DNA from: Aldrovandia affinis
Lineage: Eukaryota; Chordata; Actinopteri; Notacanthiformes; Halosauridae
Length of the DNA: 64,000 nt
NCBI GenBank assembly: GCA_029706075.1
Contig: JAINUG010000005.1
Coordinates: 4,763,001 to 4,827,000 of the forward strand
Direction of reading: 5' to 3'
Shown here one piece after another: positions 30,819 to 43,964 of this stretch (within the stretch, counting starts at the first letter, position 1; every line of letters begins with the position of its first letter). Below the pieces are notes generated by a model. The model ran no database searches, was not told the DNA's origin, and worked only from the letters and a program-made list of their open reading frames with translations. Both the position numbers and the translations under genes were made by a program.

Positions 30819-33800
30819 GTAATCCCAGGCAGTGTCTTGTTGAAGTGTTGTGGTGTGACTGGATGGTTTTTTTCCCCTTGGTGTTTAGACATTATTTAAC
30901 GTTCTCTGTGGTGGTTTCATGATGGAATTTTAATGATTGTGTCAATGCTAAATCATTTCAAGTTTGCCTTGACAAATAGATTTAGCCGAGCTCCCTTGAG
31001 CCGAGGAGCTTAATGATAGTGTGATGCTGTCCACACTTTCCTTAAAGTGTTCTGTCCTTATTCCTCTCTTTCTGCTACGGGACAACAGATTGGCACTGCC
31101 AAATGTTTTGGATGGGCTTATCCTGGCAATGAGTGCCTGCAACGCCCTGCATTGGTTCCGATATGACCCATTTCCCTTCACATTAATCCTCAGGATTGCG
31201 GATGGTAGCAAATGCCGTTTGTAGTGTTCACTACACAGGATGTTTCATAGGAAATCCTTGACTGTCTCCTAACTGTCCTAGTGCGATCAAGTTGGCTTAA
31301 GAAGCCAGAGAGTTGCCAGAGAGGCACAGCTGTTTCCTTTAATAGTGCTGTTTGTAGAGAAAGCCTTAGTAAGTTTGGATGGAGTCTTGGGTGTTGACCT
31401 TTCTGCTAATCTATCATTTGAGACCTTTAATTACCCATTCCCTGTGCATCACTAACATTGCTTTAGTGTTTTACTTTAAGGAATTATAAGCAGGGTGTGG
31501 AAGTAATCAGTGGTAGATTAGTCATGGTTTTGATTAAATCCAGGTCACAGTATTGATAGATAAGTTATACTTGAAATAGTATAGACATACAATATTAAAT
31601 CCATATTTTTCTAATATACATATTTCTTGCACACAGGAAATGCACAGAGTTCACATTTTCGAGCAAGGAATTAAGTTAATATTTGTACGGTGGACATTTG
31701 GCCAAACTACAGTGTATATCTCAGTGTTTATCCACATGGCTGCCAAAGCACTGTCCTGTTTCCACTGTCCATTACGGAATACGTTTCTGGATACTTAAGC
31801 CTTGACTCACCACCCCTAGTTATTTTTAATCATTTTTCCATGTAAATGCACCATAAAGGAGGGCTTGTTTGTCCTTGCCCTCAGGCGATATGGAAGAGAG
31901 AAGCACTCCATGTTTCAGCGCTCACATGACACAAAGCTTTAAGAGGATCTGTGATTCGAGCCTTGGCTCCCAGGGAGCTGTCAGACTCTGCTTTATTCTG
32001 CTTTGTTGGTGGACTCACAGATTGCACAGGTATTTGTCTGTTGTCGTTACCCTTCTTTTTGGTCAGGTTTTCATGCGTGCGCCTGGACGTAATGCATGAG
32101 TACAGCATGGATGCGTGGATCCGTGGGAACATTAGCCTGAAATTGCAAGGCCAACATTCGCACATTCCAACATTTCGCTGGACAAAAACAAAGTTTTTAA
32201 CGGGTTGTGAACAAAGGCATCTCGTGGATGATTGGGGCCAGCCGCTCAGATCCTTCTGAATGCATTTTTCATGAAATGGTCTTCCTCCAAAGGATACGAT
32301 TGCATTTCAGAGGACAGGCTCCGCTTCAGACAAATGAAGATCATACTGCTTTTAGGGGTTGTTTGTTTTTACTGCCAGAGCATTTGTGTGAAAGGCAGCA
32401 GCATGTAGAATCTTTAAACTGTGCATGGAACAGTGAAATGTATGCTTTGCTAAAGGGAGCAATGCCTTGCCTCCACATGGAGGAGGGAATGACACCCTTC
32501 TCCAAACTTACTCGTTATCTATGAAGCAGTACCCTGCATCTTGTTCTCAGATGCCCAGCTGCAGAGCAATGAGCCATGGGAAGGCATTGGATGGGGTCAA
32601 GTGGAGACAAAAACCTGGGATCAGAAGCTCACGACATGTGCAGATACCACCTGCGGTTGTCGAGGCCATAGTTGGTAGACACACCTGTAGGAGGAAAGCT
32701 TTGTGTTATTTTGGGCTTCGCCCGTTGAGGCGAAGAGCGATTCAGGTTTATCTGGAGTGGCGTGTCATTGGTGCCAGAAATGGGATGGGTGCCACTGACA
32801 TGGTGGTTGGCTGGGCACAGTGCTGTGGACTGGCTTTTTTTTCTGCCTCGCTTCCAGCAGTGACTGAATTCTAGCTCAATGCTCTGAATCCTCTCCCCCA
32901 TCCTGCCCGGGACTGCTGGGAGCAGGCAGAGGGAAAGGAATTCGGAATGACATTTGGAAAGCCTGAATGCCTTGACGAAATGTTAAGTAATGGCATTCTG
33001 TTTTGAACAAGTCACAGGTCAAGGGGCAGCAGCCGCCTGTTGATTTACATAAATGATGCATATGTTAAAAAAGACTGTGTCCTCTAATATGATGTCACTT
33101 CTGCAGTGCCAATAAATGTGATTATAAATGTGATAAAAAAGGAAGTTTTAGTGGGAATATTATTTCTACATTGATCTTGTTTTGGTTCTTATTTCCTGTC
33201 AGACTTGTGGTGGTAATCACAGTAGGAGCCATGCATTTCTAAAGCTACATTCTGAGTAATGTGAAATCTGTGGGAAGTTATTGATACTCATCTTCCTCCC
33301 TTTCTGTCCCCTGTGTCCAGCTCCAGAGGTTTGCCCTGTGCTTCGTTACACAGTGGCGATTTATTTTTCTCAAATGACAGGAGTGCTCGAGTAGGGAAGC
33401 TCAGTAACTCTTACCTCTTACCTTTCGTTTGTCTCATGTTATATAGTCAAGCACCTGAACATGCACTTGAACACTGTCCCAAGATTGTACCCGTAATGGG
33501 AACAATTTAACAAATCATTGACACTGCATTGGCCTGAACACATAAGTGCGCTTTGAAGCGCAGCATGTGACATGGATTGGGCATATGCTGCCTTTTCTGA
33601 GAAGGCTGTGGGATATTTAGGTATGGGGGGATGGTGGGGGATGGGATGCAAGGGAGGGGTCTGATACGGATTCCAGTAATGGTGCTGCCGGCCTCCTGTG
33701 CAGGAAATGAGTGCCGTGTTGACTGTGTCTGTGAACACTGGTGCAGGCCGAGTGAGAGGCGTCCCCATAGTCCCGCAGCCCGTAATGAAGAGCAGATGTT

Positions 33801-34416
33801 TTCCACTTTCTTCTTCTTATTAATTCGGAGTCATGTGATCCGGGAGGGAATGATGCCAAAACAATAACTTTGACTCCCAATTTTCCCCTCACCCTTCCCC
33901 ACAACTTTACTCCAGGGCATTCACCGTTCAGTTTGTTAGGAATTATTGACCAGTAAATCAATGCGAAAATTACGTAAGAGGCTGCAGCTTGTGGTGCATT
34001 TTCTGTTTCTCCTGGATTATGAATGTGCCCATGCTAGTTATTATGCTCGTCTTCTTATTACGACTCCCTGTGAGGGAGGTCTGTGAGCATGGGAGGCAGC
34101 GCTGTGCTCGGTGGCAAAAATGAGATCCTGTGGAACTGTTTACCCAGAGCATTTTGAGGTTTACTTCAGGGGATTTTGGGGTTTCCCATGTTTTGCTTTC
34201 TCACACAGTGAGTGGCAGGAATGTGCCCATCTCGGATTACATCACTGCTCTTCGCAGGTCTTTGAAGAATTGCGTGGAGCTCATCTCCAGAGCCACACTA
34301 ATTGTAGCTGTTTCAAGTGAAAGTGATTCCCCAAGTCTTGGTGTATTGATTTCTTTACCAAAATTCAAGCGTTTTACTCTCAGTGTGTTGTTGTTTAACT
34401 GGAAATACACTCTGTG

Positions 34417-34748
34417 AGATCCCCTGTGTGATCTAGTGGTTACAACGTTCGACTCTGGCCACTGGGACCGAGGTTCAATTCCACCGGCCATGACAATTTC
34501 GGCTCTGGCCGGGAGTGCCACTAGGAGTGGCCCTGTGTGCGCATACCGGAATTACGGTGACGGCTTGGCGGGTTCTGGCTCGAAGGAGGCGGGGCCCAGC
34601 TGCATGTCACTGCTGCTATCAGGACTACGGCAGCAAACTCGTAAGACATATGAGGGAGTGGGATCATTTACGTGAAAAAAATTGGGTATAATGGATACAA
34701 AAAATGGGGAGAAAAGCAGCAGAAAGAGAAAGTCGAAAAAAAAGAAAA
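34417..34748 (+). repeat. tRNA-derived SINE (family A), full-length, with target duplications
   Basis: The tRNA-like head has an A box (TGATCTAGTGG, 34429-34439) and a B box (GGTTCAATTCC, 34472-34482). The body shares GGCTCTGGCCGGGAGTGCCA and CAGGACTACGGCAGC with the copy at 13180, and the tail is GGGTATAATGGATACAAAAA with A-rich repeats. ACACTCTGTG occurs directly before (34407-34416) and after (34749-34758), a clear target-site duplication. The intact duplication suggests a fairly recent insertion. Confidence 0.85.
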
Positions 34749-36169
34749 ACACTCTGTGTACTGTAGCTTGTGCACTGTAGCCTGCCTGGCAAAGGTACTA
34801 ATCCCGAGGCCTTTAACCAAACATTACGTGACCACACTGCACCTCCCCGTACTACTGAGGCTCTGTGGGCAATGTGTCCTAGCCAAGGCCAGAACTACCA
34901 CAATTAAAGCTGTCTTGCATAATAGCCTGGCTTGGGTTTACCGAAAGGAATGGATGTGACATAACTCCAGACATTGTGCTGTGCTGATTTGTTTATTTTC
35001 TCCCTTCAGAAAGACTCTCATATGAAGATGGTGGAGTGTCTTTTTGGAGGGGTTGGGGTAGCAATAAGTAGGAGCCCTGCAGTTGGTTAATTCTGGATTA
35101 TGCTGCTGTTACACAGTGGCAGTGTAATGCTCATGCACATCCTTTCCTTTTTGGGAACATGCACCCCTTACCCACAATTCATCTCTGAAGATTAACCAGG
35201 TGCATTCTATGACTGCCAGAGTGAACAATACGCATGGAAACTCTGCAGGATCCATGTAAAACCGCAATTAAGAGTCTCTGTTTACCAACCTCGACTCCCT
35301 CCCCCTCCCGCCTCCGCCCCGCGACCTCTTTGATTTAATAGTGGTGACAGAGGCCCTCGCAGCACAAGCTGTATTACAGTGTTTGGGTGGGAGTGTTCTG
35401 TGCCTGGGCTCCAGTGTATTGAGCACAGGGGCGGGATGCTGTGAAACAATGGGCTCTTTGGAGCATCACTCAGCAGATTCTCCTTTAGCTCTGGTCCAGG
35501 GTGAAGTGGAAGTGCTGTAGTGTTCGGGACCACCAGGCTGGGGCTGAGATCAGAGTGGAGTGGGAGAGGGAGAGAGGGACACGGCAGAGGCCATAGTGGG
35601 TCAGACCTCTCATTAGAGAGACTAAACATAGGGGGTCACTGCATAAGGCAAGCGTGAATGAGTTCAGATTCATGTTGAGCGCGTTGCGATCATGCCAGTC
35701 AGCGATGGTGGGTCGAGCTTTGCAGCTGACTATTGCTACGTTAGCAGGCCCTGATCCTTGCTACGATAGCATGCCTGCTGGAGGTGCGTGCTTGCTGTGT
35801 TCCAAATCCCACTAAAGACCCAGCAGCCATACCACCCTGTAGCCATTTGAAACTGCTGAAGCTAAGCTGCATTGGGCCATTTGAAACTAAATTGCTGCTG
35901 CCAAAGGTGGCTGAGGCACTCCAGTGCCCCAGCACAGTTGGTGCTGTACATCAGATGCAATTTCAAGCTGAGCCTGACTCACTGTGGTCATTAAAGGTCC
36001 CAAGGCACTTTTTGAAAGAGTGTCCTGGTTCAGTTCCCACAAAACTAGCTGTGGGTGTCTGGCCACCTAATCCCCCCAGCCCTACATTTTATTGGCTACA
36101 ATATTCTGCACCCACTTTAATTTCCTAGGTAATAACTGCAAAAGAGAATTTAGTTCTCAGTTGACCTAC

Positions 36170-37345
36170 CTGCTTAAATAAATAAAAATGAAATATAGCT
36201 GCAACCAGGGATTACAGGGGCCAAGAGCTACATTAGGCCTCTGGCCTTGGCATAATTTCAGTGCCAAATGGAGATGAATGACCACACTGGGGTAATATGT
36301 TAATTGTAGACATCATGCCATCAGTACAGCGTCCCCATGTGTCCATGCAGCCCCATAGTCTTCAAAGATTTGCCATTTAAAGGTCAAGGTGCAATGGCCT
36401 CTGATTTCCTTGTTTTTTAAGAACTTAGAATCTGATACACAGATAGATACTGGATGTTTGAAAATCACATATTCAGTTGACTGGTATGGCATGCACCATC
36501 AGGCCAATCGGCACCATAGTCGCTGTGTGTTCATTTGGTATGCCCCTCTACCATTCTGTCAAGTTTCATAAAAAGTTATCCATGCTTTATGGGTGAACTG
36601 ATGAATAGTGGCAGATGAAGAAGAAGAAAGATAATAAATTAAAGGTCAAAGTTCAATGGCCCCCTGCTTCAACTTCAATTTGATACACAGGTACTGTACA
36701 TACCTGAGTGGAGTATCATTGCGCAAAGTTACAACCCAGTGGCCCAAAGTTTAGCTGAATTGCCATCAATTGTGCAAATCACACACAAAAAATGCAATTT
36801 GATTGGCCCACCATTCTGCTCTTTTAACATAGCAACTTCTCCTTCACAAGTCAGCTAGACACTAGGACAATGCCCATGCGTACCAAATTCTGTGTCAATC
36901 AGATTTAATCTGTTCTTTCATCATTCATGAGAAGAAAATAAAAAATGGCAGATAATCCTTCATGGCGGAATTTTATGCGGAGGGACATCCATCCATCCAT
37001 CCATTGGGCTTAAATGGTTGTTCCTTCCCAGCATGTTCCGGGGAGGCAGGAATACACCCTGCATGCCAATCCATCACAGCGGAGAGGGACTAAAATTTCA
37101 TTAATCTAGGTTGAACAGGGCAGGAGTTTATAAATCTAGTATAAGATGTTGGAAAATCTGGTATAGTATTTAACCATATTTGCTGTGTGTTCATTTGGTA
37201 TGCCCCTCTACCATCCTGTCAAGTTTCATTAAACATTATCAATGCCTTATGGGTGAACTGAGAAAAGTGTCAAAAGAAGAAGAAAGATAAGAAAACTAAC
37301 AAGAAAATAGGGCTCCAGCACCCTTGGTGCTTGGCCCACTGTTAA
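36170..37345. repeat. Composite repeat with two 110-bp direct copies
   Basis: GCTGTGTGTTCATTTGGTAT, CCTCTACCAT and TATGGGTGAACTGA occur in the same order at about 36522-36640 and again at 37182-37300. The second copy is followed by GGGCTCCAGCACCCTTGGTG. It looks like a dispersed fish repeat present twice or an element with internal repeats; the family was not identified. A (CCAT)n run lies near 36986-37002. Confidence 0.6.
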
Positions 37346-39439
37346 ATAAATTAATAAGTGAAATAAATATCCCTTCTTTGTGCAGTGGACTGGATTGTAG
37401 GTGACTTTTCAGAGTATTCCCTCTTTTTAAAATGGAGAAGTCTGTACGTGTGGAGCAGCGTCTGACTGATTTCATATTTAAAACTGAATTCGCCCGACTG
37501 GTTCTCCTCAGACCGGGACTGTGGAATGTTACCTGTCCGGAACTGAAAACAGTGCCTCACTTGACACATTCACAACACTGGCACGGGATTATGCTCATGG
37601 TCTTCGCCTGCTTTGTTTATCCAAATCCAAAGCAAGATCTGCTTAACTTAACTCGGTGCATTTATATTTTGCTCTATCATTGTCTGAAAAGCTGTCCCTG
37701 CACAGCCACTGTGAAGGTTGTGCAGGATTTAATTAGTTTCAATTCAGTTTTGGTCTCTACCAGTGTCTAAAAAGTGGACGGCTTGAGGAAGGGTGTTGTG
37801 AATACCAGGTGCAAACTCTGCTGTTGTACCCTGCAAACAGGTAAAAACACAAACCGTATCAATGGGTGAATCTTGTGGAGAGGTTTTTCTGGATATACTG
37901 TGGTACTGTCTGAAAATTTTGAGGCACTAAGTGAGACTAAAACCCAGGCAAAGTGCTCAGCTGGGCTAACCACACACTTATAAATCAGCTCATTGACTTT
38001 TCAACTGCATACTGTACATCCAACTTAACACTCTGCCTGGGGTTCACTTTCAGATTTGTATTATTCCAGAGCATTTCAAACTTATTTGAGTTACCAAATA
38101 GATATACACGTTAAATGATAACATGCAACATGATAATAAGCTTTGATAATTTTCAAGTGCTGGATGCCATTCAAGCCGAAGAAAGTTGTGAAACTATGTC
38201 TTTTTGTTTCCTGCTGGCCTTGGAAAGTGGCCCGTGACTGTTCGGCTGGTAGTGTGCTGCTTTGTCATTGGGAGTAGGCCTTAATTGCGTCCATGTGTCC
38301 CCCTGCGGGCTTAAGGGAGGCTGTAGGGGGGTGCTGTCAGGGGACAGTGACTCCCCTTTTGTCCATAACAGTCTGAAGTAGATGCTGTGTTAACGCACTC
38401 TGAGTGATATTTGTGAACAGGTCTGATGTGTTCTCTGTTTGAGCTGCAGCACTGCTTTGATCACCAGAAATACAGTACCAGAAACAAGTCGGGATGGAAA
38501 GTGCACTTACAAAACTGATAAGCCATTATTGGTCAGTACAGACCGATTGGCCAATCAGTGTGCAGTGTTTGCTCCCATCGCTCCCTTGCCTGCAGGGGTG
38601 TTTTTTCTCTTGTGAGCATAATTAAACTGATTACTCTTGACAGACCCAAGACTGATAAATGATTTTGAGTAATAATTGTGTGCATCTCAGTGATGACTGT
38701 GGCCCATCTGGATAGATGGCAGCCTCCAAACAGTTCACAGACTTTTAAATCATTGTCTTCATGTCATTAATCAACCGCCTTTTACGTAAGACTTTCCTTT
38801 TATTTTTCTACAACATTGAGTTTGCAAACATTGAGTTATTTCTTCCAGATCTAGGATCATTGCCAAGATTCCTAATATAAACGGCAATGAAATTCACATG
38901 CAGTTGATCTTTTCTTTTTTTGAATATTAGCTTGTATAAGCTTAGCTTTTTTTGTTTTTTTAAATTCTCAACACCCAAAAAAATCCACAAGGCCACACAG
39001 AAACATAGTCGTTGAGCAAAAGACACAATGGGAAATGGAAGACAATGGGGCTTATATTAAAGCTGAGTCATTTACATTTCACCCTTGGTTCATGAGAAGG
39101 GGGAGGAAAGAGAGCGAGAGAATGGAAGACGGAGAGAGATAATGAACGAGATAGTGGGAGGGACAGAAAGGGAGGAAAGAGTGAGTGAGTGGGAGAGGAA
39201 GAGAGAAAAATGGAAGTATGGAAGGCGACAAAGAGCAGCAACCGGACTGAATGGAGTAGAAACGGCCCAGTGAGACGAGATAGTGGCATCTTTATGTGTG
39301 ATGGGACAGACAGGCCCAGTGCTGTGGCTGAATGGGAGGCCAGCTGGGTGATGCTGTGGAGCCCCGTGAATGGCCACCCTCAAAGGGGCGCAGTGCATAC
39401 TCCTTCCTCCCTGACTGTGGGGGAAAGGACCCGGTCACT

Positions 39440-39487
39440 GCTACACACACACACACACTCACTCACTCACTCACACACTCACACAAC
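39440..39487. repeat. (CA)n / (CTCA)n microsatellite
   Basis: ACACACACACACACTCACTC and further CTCA units. The open frames drawn through it are repeat-coded and not supported. Confidence 0.9.
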
Positions 39488-40829
39488 CTCCCGCTTTCTC
39501 CCTCCGCCCCTGCCTCCAGTCCCTCTCCCCCTGCACACACGTAGGTCTCAGTCTCTCTGGGTTCCTGGGCGGTGTACTCTTCTCAGGGGGCTGAGAGAAC
39601 TCCCATCGCTTGCTGCCATCTTTCCTTACCGAGGTCATCCGATACCCCCTGAGCAGCTGGACTGACACTCTGCGAAGGGTACGAGGTGAGGCGGCTGTGC
39701 GGTTTGCTATTTTTGTGTGCTGTAAGATTGTTGTCTACATTCTTCCTTTGGTCTGTGGGGTGGCCAAACCTCCAGAGCTGGAGAGATTTGGCATCAACTA
39801 GCCAGATGCTTTTCTTGATAAATGTATTCACTGACAGCCCGCACTGGAAACGTGATTCACAGGGCAGCACCTCCCACACTGTGGATTTGCATAGCAGATT
39901 GTGGGGATGTGAGTAATGATCTTTTTTTTCTTCCTTTTTTTTTGTTCATTCTGTCATTTAAAAAAAAAAAAAAAACTCTAAAGTTGCAAATTTTATATAG
40001 CAAATCACAAATCCCTGAATGGCGCAAAGGGCTTCAAAATTTGACCTCAGGATTCTCTCGGCTTGTTTGGCTTCACGTGACGGGTCGCTGCCTCTCTTGT
40101 CTCCCTGTCATCAGCTGCGTTTTATCCCAGAGATGAGACAGAGGGAGATTGCAGACTTGCACAGGGAATGAGAGATTGTCCTGGTGGGGTGGTGATGGAC
40201 AGAGAGTCAGGGGCACCCCAGTGCTGAGTCTTGCACTTTGGGTGCACTGGGTCTTACATCACCTACTGAAGAGGAAACAGGTTTGGCTTGCCTGTCCCTC
40301 TAGGCTGTAGAGCGACTGCAGAGAGAAACTCATTTTCTGTGATTATACAATTATTTTGTAATTCTGGGTGCCTCTTATAGGGCTATAGGGAAGTTCATTT
40401 GAAACTTGATGAATAAAAAAAAGCACATTTCCGCAGTTAGAGGTATCTTCTAATAGCACCTCTGGGATTTGGACTGCATGTTTTTATTCCTGCTAGCCAT
40501 GAACCATCACCCAGAATGAGCCCAACAGTGTGCATTATGTGATTCTGGGATGGACACACAAATTGACATTCTGTCACAGGTGATCTTTGGTTTTGGGGGT
40601 GACAGATTCCAGATAGACTGTGAGGCCAGTGGTAAGAAAGTCAGCTTTTTAATTTAAATTTGTAACCCAGAATTTCCATTTTTGCTAATTTGGAATGCTC
40701 AATTATATTGATTAGCCTGTCTCATTGCTGCAATTTCCTACATCAATTCAGGAGACAAGTATGTGCTCTCCTAAAAGTGTGCTTTGTAAGCCGCCATTTT
40801 TATTTTTTTATTTATGATATACCATCCCC

Positions 40830-41230
40830 CCCGCCCCATATTCTAAGCCACATTTGCTGCAACTCCCACTGTCAATTTGTGAGATCGTAGGACAAGCACG
40901 CGCTCTCTACTCCGAAACATGTGATGTCAGCCACCACTTATTTTCACACCGCAATCTACAAGGTAAGCTTTCGCAGACATGAGTTGGAGGAAGACACTTT
41001 GTGCACGGCTTTATACTGGCAGCCTGTGGGCGCCTAACTGACCTCCCTGGGTGACGGTACTGCCAATTATGCATCGTCCAGTGAGGCTACTGGACACAGT
41101 CGGCACTGGCATGATCCGGATTCGATACCAGACCTTGCGGCTCATCCACATACTGGAGCAGTGCCTAAACAGGATGAGGCACCCAACAGCTTCAGTCGCC
41201 GTTTTTTTCCACACTCCACAGTCCACCACC
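40830..41230 (-). repeat. tRNA-derived SINE (family B)
   Basis: On the minus strand a B-box-like GGTATCGAATCC is followed by GGATCATGCCAGTGCCGACT, and the tail includes CATGTTTCGGAGTAGAGAGC. The same phrases recur in the next copy and at 53985. The head is imperfect and ends are approximate. Confidence 0.6.
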
Positions 41231-41239
41231 TGAGCTGTG

Positions 41240-41500
41240 AAGTAATTGTAACGGGAGAGTACACTTCACGCGCAGCTGCTGCGGGCAGGCTGCAGGTGCC
41301 TGATCGATCAGAGACTACGCACTGGTGCTACTGAAGCCCACCCTAAGCGCCACTGTGGCCAGGTGGGTGCTGCCCTACAGGGCTGCTGACCACAGTTGAC
41401 ACTGGCATAATCTGGATTTGATACCAGACTGTCGGGCACTGTGAAAGCCAGTGTCTGAGCAGAATAAGCGAGCGGGTAGCCCCACTCACTTTCTTTTTAC
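41240..41500 (-). repeat. Second family B SINE copy, adjacent to the first
   Basis: On the minus strand GTCTGGTATCAAATCCAGAT and TATGCCAGTGTCAACTGTG match the first copy (GTCTGGTATCGAATCCGGAT, CATGCCAGTGCCGACTGTG). CTGATCGATCAGGCACCTGC matches the copy at 53985. The pair lies head to tail. Confidence 0.6.
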
Positions 41501-42103
41501 ATGCCACACAGAATTACAGCCAGTGAAGTGTTAGTTGATGAAGGAGATGGGTTTGCTTTGCCTAAAGCTGATGTGGATCTCCTTAGCGTGGCGTGACTTC
41601 TGTGGTGCGTTGGGACATAATAATGTCATTTGTTACATTAATATCTCTCAACAGAAGAGTGCTTGTGAAGCTACTGAAAGAGCCCTTATGAAGTCCAGGA
41701 ATGGAAGAGTTAAGCACTTGCTGTGGGTTTGGTTTTAGATCAATTAAGCAGGAGCGACAGCACGAGAGAGAAAGAGAGAGAGAGACCCCAGCTGTCTGCT
41801 GCCATTCATTGCCATTCAATGCTGTACAGTCCGTTCCTCCTCTCTACTTGTATGCATTTCTTAAATAATATCACAATACAGTGTAAATAAATCTCTCATT
41901 CAGTTTGACAGAATGGGTTGAGGTTTCACCCGCACTGTTTGTTCAGCAGTAAATGATTAGACAATAAGTTGTTTCAGTAATTTTATTCAGGTGCCCATGT
42001 TGTCCACGACTGAGCCTCTGTTGATAGTCTACATTTACAGCTGAGCACAAAGATGGATGCCGTGTATTGACAGATAAAAACATAAATGCAGTTCTATAGA
42101 TTA

Positions 42104-42117
42104 CCACTAGGGGCCAC
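42104..42117 (+). promoter_or_regulatory. CTCF-like motif
   Basis: CCACTAGGGGCCAC matches 13 of 14 positions of the CTCF core. It lies about 800 bp before the candidate first exon at 42918. Motif evidence only. Confidence 0.3.
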
Positions 42118-42917
42118 AAAAACACAACAAATAGAAGGTTGGGCATGCCCTTGACTACTTTACTGGTAGCCATTCTGGCAGTTCCTCAATTGTGATGATA
42201 AAAGTCACTGTGGGTAATTGTTTGAGTAATTATGTCTGTTATTTTTAGGGATAATTACTTCTTGCTCACAATTGAAAATCTCCACCCACCCCCAGACAAT
42301 TTTCATTTTTATCTGATTTCAGATCATTTGTGGTGGTAGGCACCTAGGCCAGACTCTCAGAGTTTTGATAAACAAGTCTCAAAGATTTTTAAGTGGTGGT
42401 GGAAATGTCTGATTTTGAGATCAGGCCCAAAGTTGTCAGGGAATGCTGCATATTAATTTGATTTAAAAAAAAAATTAGCTTATTTTTCAATTAGTTCATT
42501 TTTACTTTTCAGAGCTTTCCAGCATTTCACCTCCCAATTTCATTGGATGCTGCTCTGTTGTACAGTGTCACACTGGAACAAGGCTACACAAGTGTAAGAG
42601 TGCTACAGAAAATCAGGAAAGACGGGATTATGCAGAACTAGCAGGACAGCATATTTTATGACTATTCACTATCATCCTGAGTTGCTGAGGCATGAAAGGG
42701 AGAGAGAGAGAGAGGTAGTAGAAGTAAAGAAGGGAGGCTAATTCCTCCCCTTCTCTCTGCGGGTCGTCTGGGGTCACCTCGACTGAGGCTTGGGTAGGGG
42801 AGAGAGAGGTTAGCTGTGCCCCCTGGGGACTCTGGTCTTCTGAATTACTGCAGTGCTTTTACACAGCATGGGGGGCCGCTGTCCACACCTTTCCTGGCAA
42901 ATTTACAGAGGGCGGCC

Positions 42918-42957
42918 ATGATGTGTGCTTTCGACTTCCAGCTAGGTAACCTTAGAG
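42918..42957 (+). CDS. nhsl2: Candidate alternative first exon of NHSL2
   Basis: ATG 42918 in a good start context (GCGGCCATGA) reads MMCAFDFQLGNLR plus one base to a strong AGAG/GTAAGC donor, again phase 1. An inner donor (CTAG/GTAACC) after MMCAFDFQL is also phase 1. No TATA box is seen, and I do not recognise the peptide. The call rests on start context, donor and phase. Confidence 0.3.
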
Positions 42958-43751
42958 GTAAGCATGCCAAAGCAGCTTGCTGTCAGTACAGAGGAGATGG
43001 AGGATATTCCTTGCAAAAATGAAGTGGAAATATTGATAGGCTGACAAACAACATGTGCTGTGCAGGGTTGTCACAATACTTCAATTAAACTTGAAAATGC
43101 ACCTTATCACAAGAGCGTAATGCTTGCTTCCAATACCTACAAGCAGCAAAGGCATTTTAATTAGCTTTAAACCTGAAACCTAAACCTTTAAACCTGAAAA
43201 AAACCCTGGAGATGTGTTCATGTGTGTTTTAAGTTAATTAAGCTGCATATTCTGGATGCCATATGTGAGCCGCATTTACAGTAAGTCGCTTAGTATAAAA
43301 GAGAAAGAACTAGGCTAATAAATGTATATTTTAGTTAGCTAAGCAACATAACAATAATAACTTTTATAACAATTATAACTTTGAAAAATAACCTTTTAAT
43401 GGTAAAAAAGCATTTAGCTATGCTACACCATAATGGAAACTGAAGGGCCTCAGTACCTTTGTCTATCTACCATATAATCTACCCATCTATTACGTGATGC
43501 GTCTAGGGCACTGATATGTGTGTCAGTCCCCCTCATGCCGATACAGGGGTGACTACCAACTCAGTGCCTTGTCCTTCTCTTGCATTGTTCCACAGAGTTC
43601 CACACTGGACCCCGGGCCCACGGTCCTGTTATAACCCGCTCATTAGTGATGAAAATGTGGTCATGTGTTCCCAGCATTGCCTAAAGTTAACCTGTCGCGT
43701 CCCTGACCAGAACACAGCAGAGTGGGACCAACCTCTCTGACAGTTGCTTTT

Positions 43752-43964
43752 GTCTCTCTCTCAATCTCTCTGTCTTCCTCTCTCCCTCTCACTCTCTCTC
43801 TCTGTCTTCCTCTCACTCTCTCTCTCTGTCTCTCTCTCTCCCTCTCTCTATCTCTCTCTCCTTCTCCCTCTCCCTCTTTCTCTCTCTCTCTCTCTCTCTC
43901 TCCCTCTCTCTCGCTCTCTCTCTCTCTCTCGCTCTCTCTTCTCTCTCTCTCTCTCCCTCTCTCT
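43752..43964. repeat. Long (CT)n tract
   Basis: About 210 bp of almost pure pyrimidine, mainly CT with interruptions by CCCT, GT and GCT. The long serine/leucine frames that cross it are products of the repeat. Confidence 0.95.

Noticed and set aside
39189-39690. Possible start exon ending at ACGAG/GTGAGG (39685)
   Set aside because: No ATG opens a frame through to the donor; a non-coding exon cannot be judged from sequence.
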